Source: Siphonodentalium dalli (lineage: Eukaryota > Mollusca > Scaphopoda > Gadilida > Siphonodentaliidae). Taken from it: 64,000 nucleotides of DNA. Positions 11,170-21,800 of this stretch are shown here, in pieces. The stretch is from the NCBI GenBank assembly GCA_032622095.1, contig CP136065.1, positions 216,110,151-216,174,150 of the forward strand, in the 5' to 3' direction. Each line of letters starts with the position of its first letter. Position 1 is the stretch's first letter. A program made the position numbers and the translations under genes. Under the pieces are notes generated by a model. It did not search any database, was not told the DNA's origin, and worked only from the letters and a program-made list of their open reading frames with translations.

Positions 11170-11740
11170 ATACACATACTTCAAATATCAGACATACTAT
11201 ATCCAGACTTCGGTATAAGATTGATTAATATTATACTATATTCCAATACAATTACCCAAGGCCCAGAGTTCCACAGTTGAATTTATTTAAAGCCACATGA
11301 CTGCTCCTAAATACATGTAATAATATCGAAATATGTCAATAAATACATGAACTACCTTTCTACGAACATTAAATGTCCAAGAAAGTTGCATCAGTCATAA
11401 AAAATACAACTTCGAACAGAAATATTTTAACCCGAGCAATCCCCGATATGATAATAAGCCGAGATAGTGGAGACTTCGTAAATCAGTTCCAAGGCTTGTC
11501 TTCACTTGATTATCCTGGTAATCACATGACTGATTTTTAGCTAAGCTAGAACTTTAAATGTAAAATACAAAAGTGCATATTTACAAAAAAGAAACATTGT
11601 ACAGACATAAATTCCACTCTCACATGTTGCATTGTATGCAAGAACACTGATGTCAATTGCAAAAAGATTTACATTTATAATCAGCACAGTATCACAAGAA
11701 TGAAGAACTAAGATAATGTTAAAACAAGATGTTGAGTTTT
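11170..11740. other. Unassigned stretch
   Basis: No gene or repeat recognised. Confidence 0.35.
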
Positions 11741-12245
11741 TTTGGCAGTCGAACCAAACTTCTGCCAATAAGGTGCACAATTCCCTGCAATTCCGGGAAA
11801 AAAAAGTCGGACGATGGTATATTATTGCAATAGACCTATATACCAAATATCAATTGAATCCGTTAATATCTCATTGAGTTCTCGCACCAACGGTGATAAA
11901 ATTGTTATTAAAATAGACAAACTATAAAGACCCGTAACTCCGGGAAAAAAATTCGGACAAACCTGGTTTTCGAACTCGTCCGAAATATTGTTGCAAGAGT
12001 CTCATATACCAAATATTGTTGAAATTGGTTAATATTTGCGTGAGTTATCGTGCTAATGGTGAAAAACTTGACTAAAAACCATCTAAGATGGATAACTCTT
12101 GTCAAAAAGTTCGGACATGACCCATTTTCTACAGGCAATAAATAGTCATTGGGAGCAACTCACATACCAATTTTTTTGGAATCCGTTCACAAATGTCAAA
12201 GTAATAAGGCATTCTTTAGGTCCGCCCGCCCCTCGTCAAACCATA
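11741..12245. repeat. Diverged tandem repeat, unit about 150 bp
   Basis: Three copies share CC(G)GGAAAAAAA(G/T)TCGGAC, then ATATACCAAATAT, then GAATCCGTT or GAAATTGGTT. Similar in style to the array at 24.7-25.1 kb. Confidence 0.5.
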
Positions 12246-12249
12246 AGTC

Positions 12250-13335
12250 AAGTTGCCTTGATATACTCTTTTAATAACAATCTATGTCATAAAATGTGAT
12301 TAAAATACTATATTTCTCTCCTATGTGCGATTTCCATTGAAAACGCCATTAATTAAAATTTGTAATGTCACTAGTGAATTATGTCATTTCTCGTGACGTC
12401 ATTGACATTGAGTCGCTTACTGACCTGGACTGAATTTTCGATGGTTGATCTTTCTCTGCATCGGGACTTTCATGCATTAATTCTGGGTGTTTTAATCATA
12501 TTTGGCAAATGAAATTGATGCAGAAGTGTAATAAATAGAGTTTTCTTACCGACGTCTCTCATCTCTGGAGAATTATTAAACGTAATTCTCGGAGCCAATT
12601 GATTACTTTCTATATAATTCATCATCATTTGGAACGTCTGTGTCTCAGAAGGAGCCCATAGAGTAATAGAAAATAGCTGAAATCATGGAAACTTTTCCCC
12701 TATTTCGCTCGCAGAATGCAAACTATGATATAGTGTTATTACCCTTCCATTGAAAATTATAGACTTTGTAGTAGGGTCCAAGTGAAACTTAAGTGCCAAA
12801 AACATGTTGGTACATGTTCACAGTTTGTTACACCGGATAAGTTGATATTACATTATTTTGGAGCTTCCTCTTTCAAATGGTATATATTTTATATAAAGTG
12901 ATCTGGAGGTTCGAAAATTAAGTGGGCCGTAATTTGTGGGATAAAATCTATTAAAATTGATGAAAATTCCGACCACTGGATCTGGGTGTATTGTCTGCTA
13001 TAGAAAGATATATGCACAGGACTTTGACATAAAACAGCATTATCCAACCAATTTCACCAGCTGGTGAATTTGGACTAATATTATATGTCAATGATTAATC
13101 ACAGGATTATTGAAACAAGAAACATGAAGTCCAGATTGTGCTATTGCGAGTAAAATAAAGCTCTAAGAAAGATGATAACTACTTCAAGGTAAAGTTTCTC
13201 TTCCAGGCTAAAGCTGCAAAAATAATAGGTATAGATTCCAATGTATTAAGTCTGAGTAAAGAACAAACATTTGAAAATGCAAGAGCTATTTTTCTATCTA
13301 CTTTATTTTCTCTACCCAGTTTGAAAGTATTTATA
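12250..13335. other. Unassigned stretch
   Basis: Only the partial match to 6420-6560 (about 12945-13080) was noticed. Open frames are short and AT-rich. Confidence 0.35.
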
Positions 13336-13337
13336 GG

Positions 13338-13591
13338 CAAGCCTTGAAATAGGGTGTCTGTCATTTGCAGAATGAGGTCCACAGAGGGTGAATTTAGTGA
13401 TGCTACCCCACATAGCGGGCTAGCATCACTGAATTCACCTTCTGTGAACCTCATTCTGCTGATGTGTAAGCAGAATGAGGTCCCCAGAGGGTGAATTTGG
13501 TGATGCTAGCCCGCTATGCGGTGTAGCATCACTAAATTCACCCTCTGGGGACCTCATTCTGCAAATGACAGACACCCTATTTCAAGGCTTG
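13338..13591. mobile_element. Family H element, short form with two hairpins (H1)
   Basis: Ends CAAGCCTTGAAATAGGGTGTC and its inverse. Two adjacent hairpins, each made of GCAGAATGAGGTCC(C/A)CAGAGG and GTGAATTT(A/G)GTGATGCTA with their inverse, are separated by TGATGTGTAA. The long H interior is deleted. Confidence 0.8.
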
Positions 13592-13599
13592 TTTATATA

Positions 13600-14535
13600 G
13601 GCTTAGAAGAAATTTAAATATATCTCTAACTTCTTAGTGTATTCTATTTTTGTATATTGGTGTGTAAGCAGGTGTAAGTAGAGATTTTATGAAAATCTAA
13701 TGAATTGTTATAACTGATATCTGGGAAGAGATATTCAATTTTGAATTAATTTTGACAACAATCATTATAAATCTAATACTACTAATTGGTGTAATCTCGT
13801 TAGCTATGGCATATTCAAATCTACGTTTCTTTGAGCAATTATGACTTTTCAAAGGTATTCAAACACAATTCAGTCATACATGGCAAGTCTTTAATTTTCC
13901 CCTGACACAAACAAACCATGAACAGATTGAAATATGTCGACTTTGTTATAAATATTTTCATATATTTACTGCTTAATTTTTGTTCTCATGGTTAAATGTT
14001 GTTTATAGCTTCTGCTAATTGTCTGGAATCAAAAGCCAACTAGAACAAAAACCAAAAATTTTGAATTGCTAGAATCAGCAATATTTAATGACAATTTTTG
14101 CCCATTTGATTGCATTCTGTCTCATGTTTGTGTGCGCCATTTTCATCTTTATGCCCATCACAAATTCCTCAATAAGCTTTAAACTTGTTACTACTGTCAA
14201 ATATGTAAGGTTTTCAATTTGTGACAAAAGAAACTTAGCTTCAGAATAGAATTTCCATAGTATTGGCATTTTCAAATGATTATCATGAAAATGCTTGAAT
14301 AAGTGAATGGCAGTGTAGATATCCATTTTTAAATATTATCAGAATACAATAATAAATGGCACACGATATGACCAACATGTAATGTCTGGGCATTGTGAAC
14401 AGCAGCAGATAACATTGATTTTGCCATTTGTCATGCATTGCTATAGCTGTATTTTTTTATTGAAAACAAAACCATTTTCCAGTGAATTCAAATGATCCAA
14501 CGAGTTCAAAGAGATTCCATTTTACACAGAATTTA
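13600..14535. other. Unassigned stretch
   Basis: AT-rich, no element ends found. A minus-strand open frame at 14075-14326 has no recognisable similarity. Confidence 0.35.
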
Positions 14536-14539
14536 TCTA

Positions 14540-16130
14540 AAGGGACACTACACTAAAATCAGCCATTTATGGAAGCACCTCTTTGTATACTCAACAAATA
14601 TATGCAACAAATGAATGAATTTGAGCCATGTATTACTGCAAAAAATATGCCCATGTGCTCTATGAACGATGCAAACAAAGTGGTAAATTATAATGAAAGT
14701 GAATTTATGGCTGGAGTCATCAAGTCATTATACTTCAATGTTTTAACATTGAAGGATATTGTAATTCTTCTGGCTTTTATTATTCCAATAACATGCTTAT
14801 ATCTCAGGAACGGCTGGACCGATTCACCTGCTGTTTTTTTTCCACTAGGTAACTTTGTAAGATCTGGTAAAATAGCCTATTGAGAATTTCGTCCGACCTT
14901 GACCTTCGGAGTTATCGCTGTTTTCTTGATTTTTGGGGGGTTTTCGCGCCACTAAAATGACTTGCAAAATCGAGGTTTGAGTTCTCATAATGTCGAAACA
15001 GCTTGGCCAATTGATTTGAAATTTCGTACCTACATAGCCATTGAGCATATGCAGTCGATGCACTAATAGGGAATTTCGTATGACCTTGACCTTAGAAAAT
15101 CTTACGGATCTCGCTTCCGGTTTGGGAGAACGGGCGTGTGGGTATGTATCTCAAAACTATTTTGGCGCAGATTTTGACGAAAATTGGTGAATGTAATCTC
15201 TATTTACTGCTGATCACTATCCCACTCGAATTTTTAAAATCGGACTTAAACTTCTGGAGTTATGGCTGCTTAAAAACATGATATTTGGGGGTTTCCGTGC
15301 CCCTAAAATGACTTGCAAAAATGCAAAATCGAGGTTTGATTTCTTATATCTTCGAAACGGCTTGGCCAATTGATTTGAAATTTCGTACCCACATAGCCAT
15401 TGAGCATATGCAGTCGATGCACTAATAGGGAATTTCGTATGACCTTGACCTTAGGAAAGAATGCTCTTTTTATGTTTTATTATTGTTAACGAATGTTCTC
15501 CAAAACGGCTTGAGATATCGGGTTCGGACTTGTTTCATTATTTGCGCCTGCATGTGTGTTATAAAACATTGAAACAATGATGGGGGTCGCACTTCCGGTT
15601 TAAAAGTGCGCTACTGGTCAAAGAATAAAACGACGCTATTTATGAGAAATCCAGAACGGCTTGAGATATTGTGTTGGGACTTTTTGCATTATGTGCATCA
15701 AAATCTGGGCTCTATAATGATATATATAGGTTATGGATTTCACTTCCGGTTTGGGAGCACGGGCGTGTGGGTATGTATCTCAAATTGTTTTTGGTGCAGA
15801 TTTTGATGGAATTTGGTGGATAGAATCTGTGGTTGCCGAGTATTTCTATGAGCTATAGTATCACCATACTGATATGTGTCTCCTGACAACTGCATGACGC
15901 TTTATCAGGTGACACAATTTCCGTCATTGGCGAACATGGAAGTATCGAAATTGCTGTGCAATTTCAGTTTCATTCTAGTTTTCATTATAATTACCATGTT
16001 ATTTGCACCGTTCATATAGCATACAAGTGTATGTTGGCTCAAATTCATTCATTTGTTGCATATATCCTCTTGAGCATAAAAGGAGATGGTCCCATAAATT
16101 GCCGATTTTAGTGTACAGTACCCCTTTAAC
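14540..16130. mobile_element. 1.6-kb element with about 100-bp terminal inverted repeats
   Basis: Left end AAAGGGACACTACACTAAAA; the right end read backwards is AAAGGGGTACTGTACACTAAAA. Both continue TC(A/G)GC(C/A)ATTTATGG and share ATATATGCAACAAATGAATG and AATTTGAGCCA. The interior has internally repeated paragraphs (see next entry). No transposase frame. Superfamily not assigned. Confidence 0.7.
14885..15815. repeat. Internal repeats of the 14.5-16.1 kb element
   Basis: Segments at about 14940-15105 and 15290-15455 share GGCCAATTGATTTGAAATTT and CATATGCAGTCGATGCACTA. Segments at about 15110-15190 and 15735-15815 share CACGGGCGTGTGGGTATG-like text. Confidence 0.65.
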
Positions 16131-16467
16131 TTGATGAACGTTTACATGAGTTATGAAAATGAGTGACAGGATTTCTTCAGATACTGAAGCAGCAATAAGG
16201 TTCCTTGTAAAGCATTGTTCAGACTGCTACATTTGATCCTAATGTCATGTTTAAACATTCTGTTGGGCTATTTTTTTCGTTCATACACCTGCGATCCATT
16301 AACTCAAGACCTTCCAACATGCTTGAAATTGGAACAAATATTGATCTACTAGATCAGGAACTACTCCAGATATGAATGACTATTTGACGGAATGTGCATC
16401 TATTCCATATTAGGTGAACATTTGTGCTTGGGACAAGTTGAAAAATAGAATTTCAATGTTGGGTGCC

Positions 16468-16624
16468 CTAAATAATCGACTCCTTAACCACATCATAATT
16501 ATGGGTAATTTTTCAGGATTTAGTCGGAAATATGGCTTGTTGCCATTCATCAGAAAGCTCTCACTGAGATCTTTCCGATGAATGGCGACAAGTCATATTT
16601 CTGTCTAAATCCTGAAAAATTACC
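16468..16624. mobile_element. Palindromic MITE, family M, copy 3 (right end lost), plus half a family B hairpin
   Basis: Left arm from GTGCCCTAAATAATCGACTC; the right arm runs to CTGAAAAATTACC, then switches at about 16625 to a family B segment (AGCCAGTACATTCTCTTATA) that fades out by about 16700. Confidence 0.7.
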
Positions 16625-16972
16625 TTTACCTTGACCTCGTAAGCCAGTACATTCTCTTATATATGTGAGGCTCCCAATGGGATCTTTAGTTCAGAGCCTG
16701 ATTGCTGCTTCAGATAGATATGCATGACATTATTAGTATTTCTGGAACCTGATTGGTGCTCAGATAGATATGCGTGACATGAATAGTGTATTGTAAGCAT
16801 GATGATACATGTACAACAATAATTTCAGCGCGGGACACCTGTAAATTGACAGGCGAGTATTCCATGGCGACAGGCAAATGCTTATGGTACATGCCACAGG
16901 TGACAGGTAAACTATCTGGAGACTTATATCCAGAATGAATCGATCGGTAATATACGAAATGCAATTTTTGAC

Positions 16973-17328
16973 TTAACCCTTTACCCAACAGAAGGGCCCT
17001 GTGCCAATGCATTCTCTTATATATGCGAGTCAACCATAGGTCGCCTCGCATATATAAGAGAATGCATTGGCTTAACACATTAAAAATTATAAAATTGTTT
17101 TTTTAGGCCATTGCATTCTCTTATATATGCGAGGCGACCTATGGTCGACTCGCATATATAAGAGAATGCATTGGCACAGGGCATAACTGTAACTATCACA
17201 ATGTGGTCAATGAGCCGGTTCCAATGATATCCATATTTGTATGGTTCTATTGAGACAGACCGAAGATATTTTAGGCTGTTGAAGCTTTATTTGGCCGGTT
17301 TTGGCCGGTTTGTTGGGTAAAGGGTTAA
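16973..17328 (+). mobile_element. Piggybac-like MITE, family A, copy 3
   Basis: TTAA at 16973-16976 and 17325-17328. Two hairpins; the spacer between them is shortened relative to other copies. Confidence 0.85.
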
Positions 17329-17329
17329 C

Positions 17330-17745
17330 TGGAACAATACAGGCATCTTTTGATTTGAATTGTTCTCAACATATTTGCCTGCCTTGATGTCTAATCTGCT
17401 GTAAATTACCTGAGTAAGATGAGTGCCCAGATTTAATGAATGAACTGTAAAAAAAACCACATCTCCTCAACATAGTTTCTTATGTTCTAGCTTCTGGTAG
17501 GTTTGAAATTTCACGATGTTGATTTAATCCAGTACATCTGTCCCTGCCTCATAGAGGCCGAATTTGAGCATCCTAGGCTACAGCCACCGTGGCTTTTACT
17601 GTTAGGCCAGAGCTCCTGGCAACCATTCAAGGTCGAGCTACTGGAGCTAGGAAAGTCAAGATGGTTGACAGCATTGGGAAACATCCAAAGCAGTAGCTTA
17701 TCTGACATGCGCAGCTCAAATTCGATTGAGAAATTGGTGCTGGAA
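17330..17745. other. Unassigned stretch
   Basis: Moderately GC-richer DNA around 17540-17740 with overlapping open frames on both strands, but no protein family recognised. Confidence 0.35.
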
Positions 17746-17746
17746 T

Positions 17747-18045
17747 TTTGCAGAATGAGGTCCCCAGAGGGTGAATTTAGTGATGCTAGACCGATGTGTG
17801 GGGTAGCGTCACTAAATTCAACCTCTGGGAACCTCATTCTGTGCATGGTCTCATCTGTTATGGGAGACCTAGATTCAGATTTAAGTTCCCAGATGGTAAA
17901 GATGGTGATGTGCACCTTGATTATGCAATGTGAATGAGAAGAATGAGGGCTACAGAGGGTGAATGTATTGAGCTAGCATGCTGTGTGGGGTAGCATCACT
18001 AAATTCACCCTCTGGGGAACCTCATTCTGCAAATGTCCAGCACCA
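17747..18045. mobile_element. Family H element, partial (H8)
   Basis: Two H hairpins (17749-17842 and about 17940-18030) with a shortened middle. The outer CAAGCCTTG ends are not recognisable. Confidence 0.7.
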
Positions 18046-18205
18046 TATTATCTGGCCTGATCATTGCAATGCACGTTTTTAGAAGTGAATAGGATTCAGG
18101 AATCATGGGTGTTAGTTAATACCAGTCACCTGTGACGAGTAATGAATTCAGAACATTGTGTGCCCTGTTTTGATGAGTGGCGATATATGAATATCGGTGG
18201 ATATA

Positions 18206-18686
18206 CAGCAACGTCCTAAGTAATCGACTCCTTAAACACAGTAGAATTATGGGTAACTTTTCAGGATTTAGTCGGAAATATGGCTTGTTGCCATTCATCG
18301 GAAAGCTCTCCCCGAGAGCTTACCGATGAATGGCAACAAGCCATATTTCCGACTAAATCTTGAAAAGTTACCCATAATTCTGCTGTGTTTAACCCTTTCA
18401 GTGCCAGGGGCCGATCTCATCGGCCCTAATTTACGTTCTTTAAAATCGGCCCTAAAAAAATAAATAAATAAAAAACATTTTTTTTTTTTTTTAGATTAAA
18501 AAAAAATTATTAAAATTGTAAAAAATAATAACAAATGATGAAAAATTGTTAGGCCAATGCATTCTCTTATATATGCGAGGCGACCTATGGTCGACTCGCA
18601 TATATAAGAGAATGCATTGGCACAGGGTATATGGGTTGATACAAAAATCGTACCTGGCACTCAAAGGGTTAAAGAGTCGATTACTG
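18206..18686. mobile_element. Palindromic MITE, family M, copy 4, carrying a nested family C element
   Basis: Left end TA-CAGCAACGTCCTAAG at 18204 on; right end GAGTCGATTACTG-TA ending at 18686-18688. The right arm is interrupted at its own TTAA by the family C element at 18389-18672. The whole nest begins 43 bp past the stop codon of the minus-strand gene, so it probably lies in that gene's 3' UTR. Confidence 0.8.
18389..18672 (-). mobile_element. Piggybac-like MITE, family C, copy 2 (nested)
   Basis: TTAA-CCCTTTCAGTGCCAGGGGCC to CTGGCACTCAAAGGG-TTAA. One 67-bp hairpin module at about 18553-18620. Inserted in a family M palindrome whose arm resumes exactly after the second TTAA. Confidence 0.88.
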
Positions 18687-18729
18687 TAGCTGATGGTGTA
18701 AGTAAGTATAAGCTGTGACATATGACTTA

Positions 18730-18876
18730 TTAGTAGATGTATCCTTTTGCCGGTAGAGGCTCATCAAGATTTACTGTGACTTCTTCATTTGTTGATAACT
18801 TTTTGTAGTTTCCTCCTGATGCAGCGGGTCTTCGACCACCTCGCCCATTTTTACCCTCAATGATGAATGCAATTAT
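18730..18876 (-). CDS. Terminal exon: cytoplasmic tail of the TGN38-like gene
   Basis: Acceptor TTTTTATTACAG, then 48 codons and TAA (18730-18732). It reads IIAFIIEGKNGRGGRRP, then AASGGNYKKLSTNEE and an acidic end finishing KGYIY. In TGN38/TGOLN2 the equivalent segment runs IIAF-x-LEGK..RRPKASDYQRL, so IIAF, EGK, RRP, A-S and YxxPhi line up. YKKL fits the YxxPhi sorting signal read by AP-complex mu subunits. Starts in phase 0, matching the end of the membrane exon. Confidence 0.85.
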   Translation of the reverse strand: MIAFIIEGKNGRGGRRPAASGGNYKKLSTNEEVTVNLDEPLPAKGYIY

Positions 18877-21800
18877 CTGTAATAAAAATTCTTTCATTAT
18901 AGTCAATTTATGTACAGTAAAACCTCTCTAAACTGAACACCCTTCGGACCGGCCCTTCTGTTCAGTTTAGAGAGGTGTTCGGTTTACAGAAAATCGCAAA
19001 ACCATCGGAATATATTGCCGCCGTCAGTAAGAGTTATCGGGACCCGAACACCTCATTACTGATTACTTAAACTTTATTCCATAAACTATAAAATAAAACA
19101 TAAATTGCAATAGATAAACATGCTATAATAAGAAATAATAAATATATGTAGAGATAAACCCAGAAAAACGGAAACGATACATTTTACGGTGATTCACGGT
19201 TTTTGAAGATTTCAACTCTGAGCTATCGTTTTCCCGACAGCTCATTAATTGTGATAAGTTAATTTAATAAAACTGTGATGGTAACAATAAACCACTGTCC
19301 TGTAGGTATAGCAAATTAGTGTTTAGTTTGGACAATTGTTGTAAAAACAAATAGTCCATTCCAGCACAATAGCTGATGTAAAAACAACGTGTCACTGCTG
19401 TGAAGTCACCATTGTTCAATCAATTTGTGATAATAGCAAACATGTATCTATCTGTATCTGAAGGTGGTGCAATGCTAAACAATTCTGGTTTAGGTGCATT
19501 TAATGAGACACCTGCTGTTTTAATCAGTTTCAAAGCTTTGCCGATACAAAAGACCGCTAATTAAATTGGTACGCTTATTCAATAGTACGAAATTGCATTA
19601 GTGTAAACAATATTTTATTTCTCAAAAAGGCACATAAATACATATATAACATACACAAACATACATATGAGATAAAGGGATCTGGCAGTAAGCCTAGGCT
19701 TATTCGTGGGAAAGTGCATTACCTGTGTGCACGCGCGTTCGTCTGGTATCGCTTTCGCGATTTATTTAGAATAAGATTAAAGATAAATACGGTAGTATCT
19801 TTTTATTCTCAGGCGTTATATTAGTTTTAATTTGTAAATAAATTTGATTAATGTACCAAGAACACTTCGTCCATTTGTAACTAACTGTTGTCACTGACAG
19901 TGATCGAGGTCACACACAGGTCAACTGAAAAGCGGAAACGTTCATGTCATTACCTTTTAGCTGATTGTGTTCGGTAGGTCTCTTCCATCGCTTTAAGCGT
20001 TCGGATTTTGGAGGTAAACATCAGTGTATTTGTTCACTTACGGACTAAGAAAGCTGTCCGGTATTCGGAGTACAGAGGTTTCGGATTACAGAGGTAATAT
20101 TTAGTGACAATGCACTTGGGTAAATTCGGGACCGAACAATTCGTTTGGAATGGAGAGGGGTTCGGATTGTAGAGGGTCCGGTTTGGAGAGGTTTCACTGT
20201 ACTAATTGCACTTTAGTTTAAACATATTTTATTTTAACCAAAATAATGTACAAAATTCACGGTATGATGATGGAAGATATATTGACGGTTATAAAAGGAT
20301 TTGGCAGTAAGCATAGCACTTATCTTAAGCCATCTCCTACACATATAAAATATTGAATGGTAACCGTTTCATACAGACAAAAATAGATTGTACAATTCGA
20401 TGTATATATGAAAGTATATTGCTCAATAAAATTACTATTGTTATTGTTAAAGATGGATTATCTCTTTAAATAACAAATTTTAAATAGTTGCGTTGGTATA
20501 AAATAATCAATATGAACTGAAGACCCCTGTCCGGAAAAGCTTCTATCAATTAATATTGATTTTATTTCCAATATTTTTTAATCGGTACCGTTTGTGTCTA
20601 TTTTTAGAACAGACCATTCGGATGATACCATATTGCGATATAGAGCACTGGGCTGTTCCTATGGCTACGCACCAGATACTGTCCCAGATTGATTGTTTGT
20701 ATTGTTTTGTTCCATAGTTATAAGCGATAATGAGTATAATTAACGTTTATTTGTGACAAAATTGTACAATAAAATTTCTGGTCTCTGTTAACAGTAACCA
20801 CTATTGTTCGTTAGCTAAACAACTACACCTTTTTAGGGCAGAAAATATTCAAAATAAAATTAATATTAATCGATAGAAGAATTTCCGGACAGGAGTCTTC
20901 GATTCAAATCTAATATTTTATACGCCGGTAACTATATAATACATGTTTACAAAGAGATAATCCACCATTAGTTATAATTTGTTTGACAGCCCCTCTTCCA
21001 ATCAAAGCAGGTTTTGTCAGGGTACTTTGGGACCGATATTACACAGAATTTAATTTTGATTTTAATGTGTTTTTAATTTTTGTTCCATGCATTCCATGCA
21101 TCAGGTTTGTGCATAATATGGCTTGAATCTGCCAGTTGGTTCTATATATTTTTGAATGTTAGCGGACATCTCAATGTTTTTGAATAAGGGAAGTTATTTT
21201 GAACCTTCTGAGAGTGTTTTTGTTTCCAAGCTATTTAGGTTGCTGAGACATATGTCTCTTTCGGGTTCAAAGACTGTGCAATAGTGCAAGAAGTACGATA
21301 CTGTTTGAACTTTGCCACATATAAAATATTGATTGTCTTGTAAATTATTGCGATATAAGTCGTAATTCAGGTTGCTACACCCTAGCCGTAGTCGACAATG
21401 GAAAAGTTTACTTCGTCTTGTGTAAACACAATTGCACTTTCAAAGAAGAGATGGGCTATCACCTGGTGTATACCCCCACATCGCATACCATCTAGTGTGG
21501 ATATATATTCAGAAGAAATATCACTGAACCATCACCATTTTCGATCAACAGGTTCTTTTCAAGCACACCTGATTACCGACATATTGATCAAATTTCAACG
21601 AGATCCGATAACCTATGGCTGAGAAATGAGCTGACAAAACAAAATCAATATATCCAGATAAACAGAGTATAAACAAGCCTTGAAATAGTGTGTCTGTCAT
21701 TTGCAGAATTATGTCCCCAGAGGGTGAATTTGGTGATGCTAGCCCGCAATGCGGGGGTAGCATCACTAAATTCACCCTCTGGGGACCTCATTCTGCAAAT

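Noticed and set aside
17503-17937. Long overlapping frames on both strands
   Set aside because: Half of each is a family H hairpin, and the rest shows no domain or codon bias I can recognise.
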